From: Candidatus Bathyarchaeum sp.
GTDB taxonomy: Archaea; Thermoproteota; Bathyarchaeia; Bathyarchaeales; Bathyarchaeaceae
DNA: 14,023 bases
NCBI GenBank assembly: GCA_003096255.1
Contig: PIXS01000264.1
Location: forward strand, 1-14,023
Reading direction: 5' to 3'
Notes under the pieces: generated by a model
Database searches by the model: none
Seen by the model: only the letters and a program-made list of their open reading frames with translations
What the model was told of the DNA's origin: nothing
Translations under genes and position numbers: made by a program
Part shown: positions 6,272-12,727 of the stretch, piece after piece
Numbering within the stretch: the first letter of the stretch is position 1
Layout of the letters: each line of letters begins with the position of its first letter

Positions 6272-7516
6272 ATGACAGGAGATATAGCGTGGATTTCAAC
6301 CGCAACAGCACTAGTAATGTTGATGACCCCCGCTCTAGGATTCTTTTACGCTGGTCTGGTACGAAAGAAAAACCTTGTTTCAACACTCATACAATGTCTA
6401 ATCATTTTTGCAGTAATGAGCCTAGTTTGGACCTTCTGGGGTTACAGCCTCACATTCGGAACCAGCTTTGGCGGCATCATAGGCGACCTGTCGCTAGCAG
6501 GATTAAACCATATTGGAATAAACACCATCAGCCCTTATGCGACACAAATTCCTGAGTTACTATTCTTTGCTTTTCAGCTAAAGTTTGCAGCAATAACGCC
6601 TGCTCTAATAATTGGAGCTTTCGCAGAAAGAATCAAGTTCCGCTCACTGCTCATCTTCACCATTCTGTGGTCCACTTTCATTTACTCACCAGTAGCCCAC
6701 TGGGTGTGGAATGTCGATGGGTGGCTAGACGTGTTAGGAGCAGTTGACTTTGCCGGCGGAATTGTAATACATGTTACTGCAGGATTTTCTGCTCTAGCCG
6801 CCGCGTTGGTCATTGGCAGAAGAAAAGAAGACAAAGAACAGGACAAAAACTGCTACAACGGAAACGAACACAAAGCATGCAATATACCATACGTAATACT
6901 GGGCGCAGCACTACTTTGGTTTGGATGGTTTGGATTCAATGCAGGGAGTGCACTAGAAGCAAACGCACTATCTGTTTCGGCGCTCGTAGCCACAAACTTG
7001 GCTGCTGCCGGAGCCGCAGTAAGCTGGATGATTGTTGACTGGGTAACTAAAGGTAAACCATCAGCAGTGGGCATAGCTGTTGGCGCAGTTTGTGGATTAG
7101 TTGCAGTAACTCCTGCTTCTGGGTTTGTTACTGTCAGTTCAGCGATTATCATAGGTTTGGTTGCAGGAGTAGTATCGAATTTGGTGGCTAACTGGCGTTC
7201 AGCAAAAACAAGAATTGACGACTCTTTGGATGTCTTTGCTTGCCATGGAATAAGCGGAGTGTGGGGCTCAATAGCAACTGGGCTACTTGCAACTGCGATG
7301 GTAAATAATGTGAATGGGTTGTTTTACGGTAATGTTGACTTGTTGGTTGCACAAATACTGTCAGTCCTTGTAGTGGCAGCCTATTCCTTCGTTGGATCAT
7401 ACCTGTTACTGAAATTGATTAACATCTTTTCACCTCTGCGTGTAAGTTCAGATGAGGAAAAGAAAGGCCTTGACTTGAGTCAACATGGCGAAGAAGCATA
7501 CGACCTAGGCTTCTAG
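6272..7516 (+). CDS. amt: Ammonium transporter, Amt/AmtB family
   Basis: This trimeric membrane channel takes up ammonium. The 414 residues form about eleven membrane segments, and the family's functional residues are present. The twin histidines are H167 in GGIVIHVTAG and H325 in DVFACHGISGVWG, and the substrate-site aspartate is D159 (VDFAGG). The phenylalanine gate lies around FQLKF (101-105) and GFNAGSA (221-227), with the AER motif at 118-120. The cytoplasmic tail ends GLDLSQHGEEAY as in relatives. The frame is open upstream to a GTG at 6182, but that would add 30 Asn-rich polar residues and start at or before the likely transcription start. The ATG at 6272 has AAGGTG six bases before it. 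No glnK gene adjoins it, unlike the usual amtB-glnK pair, so any PII partner must be encoded elsewhere. Confidence 0.96.
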   Translation: MTGDIAWISTATALVMLMTPALGFFYAGLVRKKNLVSTLIQCLIIFAVMSLVWTFWGYSLTFGTSFGGIIGDLSLAGLNHIGINTISPYATQIPELLFFAFQLKFAAITPALIIGAFAERIKFRSLLIFTILWSTFIYSPVAHWVWNVDGWLDVLGAVDFAGGIVIHVTAGFSALAAALVIGRRKEDKEQDKNCYNGNEHKACNIPYVILGAALLWFGWFGFNAGSALEANALSVSALVATNLAAAGAAVSWMIVDWVTKGKPSAVGIAVGAVCGLVAVTPASGFVTVSSAIIIGLVAGVVSNLVANWRSAKTRIDDSLDVFACHGISGVWGSIATGLLATAMVNNVNGLFYGNVDLLVAQILSVLVVAAYSFVGSYLLLKLINIFSPLRVSSDEEKKGLDLSQHGEEAYDLGF

Positions 7517-7558
7517 AGCTGTTTCATAGACAGCTCTGGCTCACATTTCTTTTTATTT
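7515..7558 (+). terminator. Terminator of amt
   Basis: AGAGCTGT (7515-7522) and ACAGCTCT (7530-7537) form a perfect eight-base stem with a seven-base loop, beginning inside the amt stop codon. A T-rich stretch with TTCTTTTTATTT follows at 7547-7558. On the opposite strand no T tract follows, so it serves the plus strand only. Confidence 0.65.
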
Positions 7559-7607
7559 CGCTCTGTTTGGTTTATGAAATCATCAGGTTGTTGTCACACA
7601 AGCATAA

Positions 7608-8375
7608 CTAGGGGGATAATAGGACTTCGGCGAGACTAGGGTTTTCTGGCAGCATCAACTCGTACTCGTACGTATAGTCTATTTCTATGGTGGCGTCTCG
7701 TACAATGCAGTCCAGTACGTGTCCGCCTGCAGTTTCGTCGTCAGTGATGAAGTGGCAGTGGTATCCTGCTACATTGATTTCGTTCATGTAGCTTGGAAGG
7801 CGGAAGCCAGCAATGGTTCCAGTGACGTTGTTCATTGGGAATATTACTTGGTTTTCTATTACGGCTGTTAGGTCTGGGTATGGTTCTGTTTGTTTGGGTA
7901 CGCTACGGATTTTTGCGTAGTCGTAAGTGCCGTGAACTTTTATGGCGTACATGGCATTTTCTGGGGAAATATTTTGGTCAATGTATGTTTTTAGTTCTGA
8001 GTAGTTCATGGCGTCGGCAACGTGAAGGGTTTGGTCTGCCTCAAAGAAAGTGACCAAGGCAAAGGGGGTCTCTTCTGTAGAGGCGATTTTTCTAGGTGTC
8101 CCGCTAATTGGAATCTGGTAGAAGACCCCGTTTATTGCAACCATTTCTCCGTCTAAACCATCAAGGGTGCCTAACCCGAAGTCACCATGCTTCGCCAACT
8201 CATCGAAGTTTATGATTCCAGCATATTCCCCGTCTGCAAATGGTTTGAATGCTGCAACCTGAAACACTATTTCTCTTGAACCTGATTGAGATTGCAACAC
8301 CGTGTAAAGGACGGCGCAAGAGATAACAACAATTAACGTTAACCCCGCAAGCGGAATCCACCTACTCTTCAACAT
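7608..8375 (-). CDS. budA: Membrane-anchored alpha-acetolactate decarboxylase
   Basis: The enzyme converts 2-acetolactate to acetoin and CO2. The C-terminal part of this 255-residue protein carries the zinc ligands of the family, H206, H208 and H219 in GYHCHFITDDETAGGH. The conserved LDGEM with E77, the loop arginine R157 (KIRSVPKQ) and acidic residues near the C-terminus (YEYELMLPE, 236-244) are also present. All residues expected for catalysis seem intact. Residues 8-25 form a hydrophobic N-terminal segment ending in VISC20, a lipobox-like motif, so the catalytic domain should face the cell exterior as an anchored or lipid-modified protein. Bacillus-type enzymes are also exported, but an exported archaeal form is unusual. 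GGTGA lies three bases before the ATG. The gene follows the radical SAM gene but is separated from it by T tracts and has its own promoter-like element. The physiological substrate outside the cell is unclear. Confidence 0.9.
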   Translation of the reverse strand: MLKSRWIPLAGLTLIVVISCAVLYTVLQSQSGSREIVFQVAAFKPFADGEYAGIINFDELAKHGDFGLGTLDGLDGEMVAINGVFYQIPISGTPRKIASTEETPFALVTFFEADQTLHVADAMNYSELKTYIDQNISPENAMYAIKVHGTYDYAKIRSVPKQTEPYPDLTAVIENQVIFPMNNVTGTIAGFRLPSYMNEINVAGYHCHFITDDETAGGHVLDCIVRDATIEIDYTYEYELMLPENPSLAEVLLSP

Positions 8376-8416
8376 ATTTCACCATCTCCAATAACAGTTG
8401 TATCTATCACTAGATT

Positions 8417-8422
8417 CTTAAG
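8417..8422 (-). promoter_or_regulatory. Probable core promoter element of the acetolactate decarboxylase gene
   Basis: On the minus strand the region reads GTTTACTTAAGAATC. The CTTAAG core lies 42 bases before the ATG, which would place transcription start near 8393, just before the ribosome site. The same CTTAA core occurs before amt and the winged-helix gene. It is a TATA-like element by position only. Confidence 0.4.
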
Positions 8423-8445
8423 TAAACTGTTTTTCTTTCCTGCAG

Positions 8446-8460
8446 AAAAAAGAGGAAAAA
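8446..8460 (-). terminator. Poly-T terminator after the radical SAM gene
   Basis: Immediately after the TAA stop (8461-8463) the minus strand reads TTTTTCCTCTTTTTT. Two close T tracts without a stable hairpin are a common archaeal termination signal. This suggests that the acetolactate decarboxylase gene downstream is transcribed separately. Confidence 0.55.
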
Positions 8461-9522
8461 TTATGCCTCAATCTTCAGCAAATCATCTTTCAGCAACTCG
8501 AACATCTGTTTTTCTCTTAGGTAATAGAGCCGTGCATAAGCAACTTTTCTTATGAACTCTGGGTCATAAGCTAAGTAATGCAGAAATCGTCTGACCTCTT
8601 CGTTTGCCATAAGACTATAGCAAGCGTGACAAACACTGTCCTTAATGTATTTACTGGGGAGATGTTTAATTAATCCTGGATCCTTGACCTTTGAAATGAG
8701 TTTTCTTGGTCCCCAAATTCTGATTGCGTGATATATAGGGTTGACCTCTGACTTGTCAAGAATTTCTTCCAGAGACATTTCATGTAAATTACCTAGAAGC
8801 AGAGGATGGGGAGATTTTATGTCAATCACTGGACCTATGCAACCCAAAATATTGCCATTAGGAAAGAGTATAGGAGCGCTACCACCAGAACATGCAGAAA
8901 CAGGCGGCTCATCTGAGGTAACATATTTCGGATCACGCAGTTTAAGAGCACGTCCAACCGGAAAAACGATTGCGGTCTTAATTTTCGCAGGTTGCGTTAT
9001 CTGCTCCAGTTTTTCAACCATGCGTTCGTATTCAGGGTCATGCTGGTTTTCAGTGCAGACTCCAATCTGAAAAGGCACATCAAGTTTTTCTGCAGCGTTT
9101 ACTGCGTTTTTTACCCGTTCAAAGGGTATATTTTTTTGATGATAAACATCTGCGCTGATTGCCAGCATCTTAATTGAAGGAAGTTTTTCCAAGATGTCAA
9201 CAGCTTTCTGGGGAGTTGAAGCCCAGAAGGCATTCGTTACCGCAGAAACGATTAAGCCTTTTTCTTCTCCAAAGGAAGATATGGCTTCGAGTTTTTTTAT
9301 GTCATAAAAGGGTTCTCCGCCAGTTAACGAGAGAACTTTGATGTATCCGTTTCGGTAATTTGCTATCTGGTTTATCCAGTTAAAGGCATCATCCAGTCGA
9401 GTTTCCTCTTTTCTATCTGGTCCAGCCTCTATAATACAGTGGGGGCAAGCCACTTGACATTTGTAGGTTACAATCAATCCGATGTTTCGTAGGTAAGGCA
9501 TTTCAGGCATATTTTCACTCAT
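8461..9522 (-). CDS. Radical SAM protein with partial SPASM-like C-terminal domain
   Basis: This enzyme uses a [4Fe-4S] cluster and S-adenosylmethionine for radical chemistry. In the 353-residue form the cluster motif is C22-x3-C26-x2-C29 (CQVACPHC) and the SAM-binding motif is TGGEP at 67-71. The C-terminal half has C211-x11-G-x4-C228, the first half of the SPASM signature, followed by GNLHEMSLEEI, typical of such proteins. It then has only C298-x2-C301 and lacks the remaining SPASM cysteines. A twitch-like or single auxiliary cluster is thus possible. SPASM/twitch enzymes often modify peptides or small proteins, but the target here is unknown. The frame is open to a TTG at 9543. I chose the ATG at 9522 because GGAG lies about ten bases upstream, while the TTG has no ribosome site. 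A 68-residue gene ends 73 bases upstream on the same strand and is a candidate partner. Confidence 0.88.
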   Translation of the reverse strand: MSENMPEMPYLRNIGLIVTYKCQVACPHCIIEAGPDRKEETRLDDAFNWINQIANYRNGYIKVLSLTGGEPFYDIKKLEAISSFGEEKGLIVSAVTNAFWASTPQKAVDILEKLPSIKMLAISADVYHQKNIPFERVKNAVNAAEKLDVPFQIGVCTENQHDPEYERMVEKLEQITQPAKIKTAIVFPVGRALKLRDPKYVTSDEPPVSACSGGSAPILFPNGNILGCIGPVIDIKSPHPLLLGNLHEMSLEEILDKSEVNPIYHAIRIWGPRKLISKVKDPGLIKHLPSKYIKDSVCHACYSLMANEEVRRFLHYLAYDPEFIRKVAYARLYYLREKQMFELLKDDLLKIEA

Positions 9523-9595
9523 TTCAAATGTGTCTCCAAACAATTTTTTTCAAAAAAAGGAAGTGGGTGGAATTTGGTTAGTGTAATCGTGAAAG

Positions 9596-9802
9596 CTAAA
9601 ACTGCTTCATGTTCTTTGGAACAAGCATAACATCGTATTCGTCTCTAAATTGTTGCAGGATTTCTGGCTTGAGTAGAACTTCGGGAATGGGGATTCCGAT
9701 TAGCCATGGCCATCTTACCACCACTCTTATGTCACGTTTGAACTCTTTCAACAGGTCTGCGGGTATTTTTATTGCAACGTCTCTGATTGCTAGGTTCTCC
9801 AT
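9596..9802 (-). CDS. 68-residue protein of unknown function upstream of the radical SAM gene
   Basis: I do not recognise this protein. It starts MENLAIRDVAIKIPADLLK, then has a basic segment (RDIRVVVRWPW), a proline-rich hydrophobic stretch (LIGIPIPEVLLKP) and a C-terminal part ending MLVPKNMKQF. There is no cysteine, signal peptide or clear membrane helix. GGAGGTG at 9811-9817 is the strongest ribosome site on this side of the window and lies eight bases before the ATG at 9802. An in-frame TTG at 9808 is too close to it. The strong site and the promoter-like sequences upstream argue for a real, well-translated gene. It could be a substrate or accessory of the radical SAM enzyme next to it, but a T7-G-A7 stretch between the two genes might end transcription. 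Confidence 0.68.
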   Translation of the reverse strand: MENLAIRDVAIKIPADLLKEFKRDIRVVVRWPWLIGIPIPEVLLKPEILQQFRDEYDVMLVPKNMKQF

Positions 9803-9829
9803 ATCCAAAACACCTCCAATATGTATTAC

Positions 9830-9876
9830 GAATCAATACTTAAGATTCACTAAATATAAGACTTGTCGTCGACAAG
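9830..9876 (-). promoter_or_regulatory. Promoter and palindromes upstream of the 68-residue gene
   Basis: On the minus strand CTTATATTTA (about 9851-9860) is a TATA-like box that would start transcription near 9830, leaving a leader of about 28 bases with its ribosome site. Directly upstream of the box is a perfect 15-bp palindrome, CTTGTCG-T-CGACAAG (9862-9876). Directly around the start site is GAATC-N9-GATTC (9830-9848), containing CTTAAG. Together they look like operator sites flanking a core promoter. The regulator is unknown. Confidence 0.5.
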
Positions 9877-10088
9877 AACAACACAAAAACAGTTCCCACC
9901 CAACACCCACAATTTCCACATACACACACCTCAAACCAGCTCATTTTTCTAGCTAACGAGAACTATAGAGCCTACAAAAAATACATAGGATATGAATATA
10001 TCATCCGTTTTTCAGTAGAATCTTAGCATTCAATCAACAAAAGAGCCCAATCAAAAGATAGTTTCAAGAAAAACGGGAGTGAATATGA
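9877..10088. other. Divergent intergenic region before the three-cysteine small gene
   Basis: This stretch has a C-rich, G-poor section (about 9895-9945) and no supported gene. GATAT-GAAT-ATATC (9989-10002) is an AT-rich palindrome that may include the TATA element for the plus-strand gene starting at 10089. GGGAGTGA at 10075-10082, six bases before that start, is a strong ribosome site. Confidence 0.4.
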
Positions 10089-10271
10089 ATGAAATGTCCT
10101 GAGTGTGGCTTGGAAATGGACGAGGTTTCCAGAAAGGATTGGAAAAAAACATTCCGATGTGGAACAGTTGATACAGCACGGACCCTCTGGTTACCCAAAA
10201 GAGAATTGATGCCTTTCTCCGAATTCTATAACGAAGTTTTACTCAAAAAATCCAATGACACGGTGTTCTAG
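10089..10271 (+). CDS. 60-residue protein with incomplete zinc-ribbon motif
   Basis: The protein begins with a zinc knuckle, C3-x2-C6 (CPECG), followed by EMDEVSRKDWKKTFRC, where C24 would start the second knuckle. The fourth cysteine expected two to three residues later is missing; the sequence reads CGTVDTARTLW. The rest has no recognisable feature. Such mini zinc-ribbon proteins are common in archaea and their roles are mostly unknown. The start is well supported by GGGAGTGA with a six-base spacing. The gene lies 154 bases before the phosphate uptake pair on the same strand, but that pair appears to have its own promoter. It may be a divergent functional protein using three cysteines, or a decaying copy. 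Confidence 0.6.
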   Translation: MKCPECGLEMDEVSRKDWKKTFRCGTVDTARTLWLPKRELMPFSEFYNEVLLKKSNDTVF

Positions 10272-10394
10272 TTCACGTGTGGATTAGTGATTTATGCATG
10301 CATTAGAAGCTGAAAAGGGTAATTTTCTTTCAAATTTCGGATTTGGTCAAGCGTTCAAAGGATCTGTAAAGAGTTATGATTATTAACTAAACCA

Positions 10395-10425
10395 TTAAAT
10401 AGTATACACATAGCCTATGTAGCTT
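10395..10425 (+). promoter_or_regulatory. Promoter of the phosphate uptake pair, apparently leaderless, with 13-bp palindrome
   Basis: TTAAATAG (10395-10402) is TATA-like and centred about 27 bases before the ATG at 10426, so transcription would start at or very near the start codon. No ribosome site is visible, consistent with a leaderless message. Between box and start lies a perfect palindrome, ACATAG-C-CTATGT (10408-10420), well placed for a repressor. Phosphate-dependent control is a guess from the downstream genes. Confidence 0.5.
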
Positions 10426-11052
10426 ATGGGATTTAAAGAGTGGATAATACCACAAGACAAGATTTTCTTCAACATTCTGGAGCAGCAAGCAGATCTGGTG
10501 CTTAAAGCAGCAACATTATTTAAGAAAATGGTTAACGACCCAGAAAATTATGCTGAAAAGATGAAGGAAATGCGGCTACTGGAACACCAAGGCGACGAGA
10601 TCGTACATGATATGATTCATAGATTGCACAAATCCTTCATAACACCAATAGATCAAGAAGACCTCGCAGACCTCACATCATTATACGATGACGTCCTAGA
10701 CTACATTGATTCAGTGGCAAACAAACTATTCATGTTCGAAATAAAAGAGCCAGATGAAATAATCAAAGAATTTGCTGACATAATCGAGAAGCAAGTCGCA
10801 GAAGTGAACGAGGCTCTGAAACAGATACGCAAAATTAAGCAGCAAGAAATGGAAGATAGGTTCAAGCAGATTCACAGCCTAGAGAACTTGGCAGATGACC
10901 TTCATGATAAAACACTAATGAAGCTGTATAAAGAAAAGGATCCGGTCAGAATAATAATAATGAAAGAGATTTATGATTTTCTTGAAAACATCACAGACAA
11001 ATGCGAGGATGTTTGCCTAGTCATCCAAGATATAGTTTTGAAGAATGCCTGA
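10426..11052 (+). CDS. DUF47/PhoU-like accessory protein of the Pit phosphate transporter
   Basis: This is an all-helical cytoplasmic protein of 208 residues, the usual length of the DUF47 family. It has the acidic metal-binding motifs of PhoU-like proteins: LEHQGDEIVHDM (52-63), YDDVLDYID (87-95), LENLADDLHD (152-161) and IYDFLENITDKCEDV (182-196). Members are typically encoded beside Pit transporters and are thought to tune them. Here the stop overlaps the Pit start by eight bases, which supports a joint function and coupled translation. There is no transmembrane segment. The promoter architecture suggests a leaderless transcript. It lacks the tandem-repeat length of true PhoU (about 220-240 residues), and no Pst transporter genes are near. 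Confidence 0.9.
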   Translation: MGFKEWIIPQDKIFFNILEQQADLVLKAATLFKKMVNDPENYAEKMKEMRLLEHQGDEIVHDMIHRLHKSFITPIDQEDLADLTSLYDDVLDYIDSVANKLFMFEIKEPDEIIKEFADIIEKQVAEVNEALKQIRKIKQQEMEDRFKQIHSLENLADDLHDKTLMKLYKEKDPVRIIIMKEIYDFLENITDKCEDVCLVIQDIVLKNA

Positions 11053-12049
11053 TCCCATGATAGAAATCCTAATCTTTGCCCTGATTCTTGCCATCATCTT
11101 TGGGTTCTGGACCGGGTTCACTGATGCAGCTTACGCGACAGCAGGAATAATAGCAACAAGAGCTGTGAAAAGCAACCGAGCTATTCTGATTTCTACAGTT
11201 GGCTCGTTAATAGGCATGACAATTTTTGGGTCTGCAGTTGCTAAAACGATTGGGACAGGGATTATTACAGAAGGGTTTGCTTCTGGAGAGGTTATTATTG
11301 CGACTCTGCTTGCTTCTTTAATTTTTGATGTTATAACGTCTTGGATTTACGCTTTACCTATTTCTGAAACTCATGTGCTGATTGGTGGGTTAATAGGTGC
11401 TGGTGTTGCCGCAGGAGGATGGGAGATTGTAGAAGTAGGGGGCATAATAAACAAAGTCGTTATTCCCTTGATCACTTCACCCTTCATCGCGATTATTATT
11501 GCCTTTGCTATTACTGGCTTAATTATCAGAGCTTTTAGAAATCGCCCTGCAAGCAAAATGAACAAACGGTTTAAACGTCTTCAACCCCTTGCCACATTTT
11601 TCTTTGCTATTACCGACGCCTCAAATGATGCACAAAAAGTTATGGGTATAATGACGATGCTTATGTTGTATTATGGGTACATATCTGAATTTGTAGTGCC
11701 GTTTTGGGTCGTTATCGTCTCGTATATAGCCATAGCTTCAGGTGTTGTGTTTGGAGGATGGAGAATTGTGAAGACGATGGCAACGAAGATAACTCGTGTT
11801 CGACCATATCAAGGATTTTCAAGCGACATATCTAGCTCTGTAATCTTGGGAGCAGCAGCTTATCTTGGAATTCCGATGAGCTCTACCCACATTTCTAACG
11901 GAACTCTAATGGGTGTGGGGTTGACCAGAGGAAAAAAGGCTGTTAACTGGGGAACTTTACGAAGCATAATCTGGGCATGGATTTTATCTGCTCCCCTGTC
12001 AGCAGTTATGGCATTTTTCCTTTACAAACTGATTATCATTGTTATTTGA
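11045..12049 (+). CDS. Inorganic phosphate transporter, PiT/PHO4 family
   Basis: This is a membrane symporter for phosphate, probably taken up as metal phosphate or with cations. The 334 residues give about ten membrane helices in two inverted halves. The second-half signature is intact, ITDASNDAQKVMG (189-201). The first-half signature GFTDAAYATAG (24-34) keeps the aspartate but has T and Y where most relatives have asparagines. The re-entrant motifs PISETHVLIGGLIGAG (105-120) and PMSSTHISNGTLMGVG (277-292) are present, as is the C-terminal RGKKAVNWG. The start overlaps the DUF47 gene end. M5 is an alternative start. A T6 run follows at 12110-12115. The substrate could be sulfate in a related subfamily (CysP), but the DUF47 partner favours phosphate. 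Confidence 0.9.
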   Translation: MPDPMIEILIFALILAIIFGFWTGFTDAAYATAGIIATRAVKSNRAILISTVGSLIGMTIFGSAVAKTIGTGIITEGFASGEVIIATLLASLIFDVITSWIYALPISETHVLIGGLIGAGVAAGGWEIVEVGGIINKVVIPLITSPFIAIIIAFAITGLIIRAFRNRPASKMNKRFKRLQPLATFFFAITDASNDAQKVMGIMTMLMLYYGYISEFVVPFWVVIVSYIAIASGVVFGGWRIVKTMATKITRVRPYQGFSSDISSSVILGAAAYLGIPMSSTHISNGTLMGVGLTRGKKAVNWGTLRSIIWAWILSAPLSAVMAFFLYKLIIIVI

Positions 12050-12109
12050 TTTCGTAGAACAGTGGTCTAAGTTCATGGAATAGGCGTTAGATAGCTTCAT
12101 ACTCCATTC

Positions 12110-12115
12110 TTTTTT
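12110..12115 (+). terminator. Weak poly-T terminator after the phosphate transporter gene
   Basis: A T6 run lies 61 bases after the stop, with T-rich flanks but no stable hairpin. Archaeal termination can use such tracts. The next gene has its own promoter-like element just downstream. Confidence 0.35.
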
Positions 12116-12152
12116 GTTAAAGTATTCGTTATGTCTCGAAAGATGGGTATTA

Positions 12153-12193
12153 CTTAAGAATAAATGTGAACAAATTAAGAGAGGGGTTTGCTC
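12153..12193 (+). promoter_or_regulatory. Promoter and ribosome site of the winged-helix gene
   Basis: CTTAAG (12153-12158) lies about 40 bases before the chosen TTG start and would place transcription start near 12182. GAGGGG at 12181-12186, seven bases before the TTG at 12194, decides the start over the TTG at 12188, which is too close. GAACAAATT (12168-12176) is identical to nine bases of the palindrome in front of the next gene, which would fit autoregulation. Confidence 0.42.
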
Positions 12194-12640
12194 TTGCCGG
12201 TTGAAGACGAAGCGGAGTTCGAGTACAAACTTAGAGGAAAGGCTTGGAAGGTCTATTGGCTTCTTCTGAAGAAGGGCCAGCCCATGAGCGTCCGCGAAGT
12301 TGAGAAGGCTCTACGTTTTAGCAGTCCAAGTGTGGCACAGCATCACCTTGAACAGTTGCGGCAGATGGGGCTGGTTCAAAGACAGAAAACGGGAGGCAAC
12401 TACATTCTTGTTAGCGAGGTTAAAATTGGTGTTCTCAGACACTTTGTCAAGTTGGGGAAACTCATGTTTCCCAGATACTTTTTCTATGCCATTTTCTCTT
12501 CAGCATTTTACATAGCCTACATAACCATACTGATGCAGGACCTTACAAGAGAAAACCTGTTCATCCTCTCTTTTGGAGCAATAGTCACTCTCATATTCTG
12601 GTACGAAGCCATCCGATTTTGGCGCCTGAAGCCCTTCTAA
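12194..12640 (+). CDS. Membrane-anchored winged-helix transcription regulator
   Basis: The N-terminal half of this 148-residue protein is a winged helix-turn-helix domain. Helices span about 15-28 and 32-41, the recognition helix about 44-57 (SSPSVAQHHLEQLRQMG), and the wing 58-74 (LVQRQKTGGNYILV). The C-terminal half has two membrane segments, about 93-114 and 121-140, joined by a short polar turn (QDLTREN), and ends with basic residues inside the cell. Archaeal genomes carry several such wHTH-plus-two-TM proteins, and their signals are largely unknown. It would bind DNA at the membrane, perhaps sensing a membrane or extracellular cue. The adjacent plus-strand gene encodes a membrane-anchored beta-propeller, and a palindrome sits between them, so local control is plausible. 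Starts with TTG. Confidence 0.8.
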   Translation: MPVEDEAEFEYKLRGKAWKVYWLLLKKGQPMSVREVEKALRFSSPSVAQHHLEQLRQMGLVQRQKTGGNYILVSEVKIGVLRHFVKLGKLMFPRYFFYAIFSSAFYIAYITILMQDLTRENLFILSFGAIVTLIFWYEAIRFWRLKPF

Positions 12641-12657
12641 CATGTTGTTCTAGTTTT

Positions 12658-12674
12658 TGGAACAAATTGTTCCA
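12658..12674. promoter_or_regulatory. 17-bp perfect palindrome, probable operator of the beta-propeller gene
   Basis: TGGAACAA-A-TTGTTCCA has perfect eight-base arms. A further TTGTTC half-site at 12645-12650 lies nine bases before GAACAA. A TATA-like ATAAAATAC follows at about 12684-12692, placing transcription start near 12710 and the palindrome directly upstream of the box. It could also form a hairpin after the regulator gene, but no T tract follows, so an operator is more likely. Confidence 0.55.
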
Positions 12675-12727
12675 GAGATTAGGATAAAATACACTTCAAT
12701 ACTAGTAAAGATACTTAGGGATTAACG

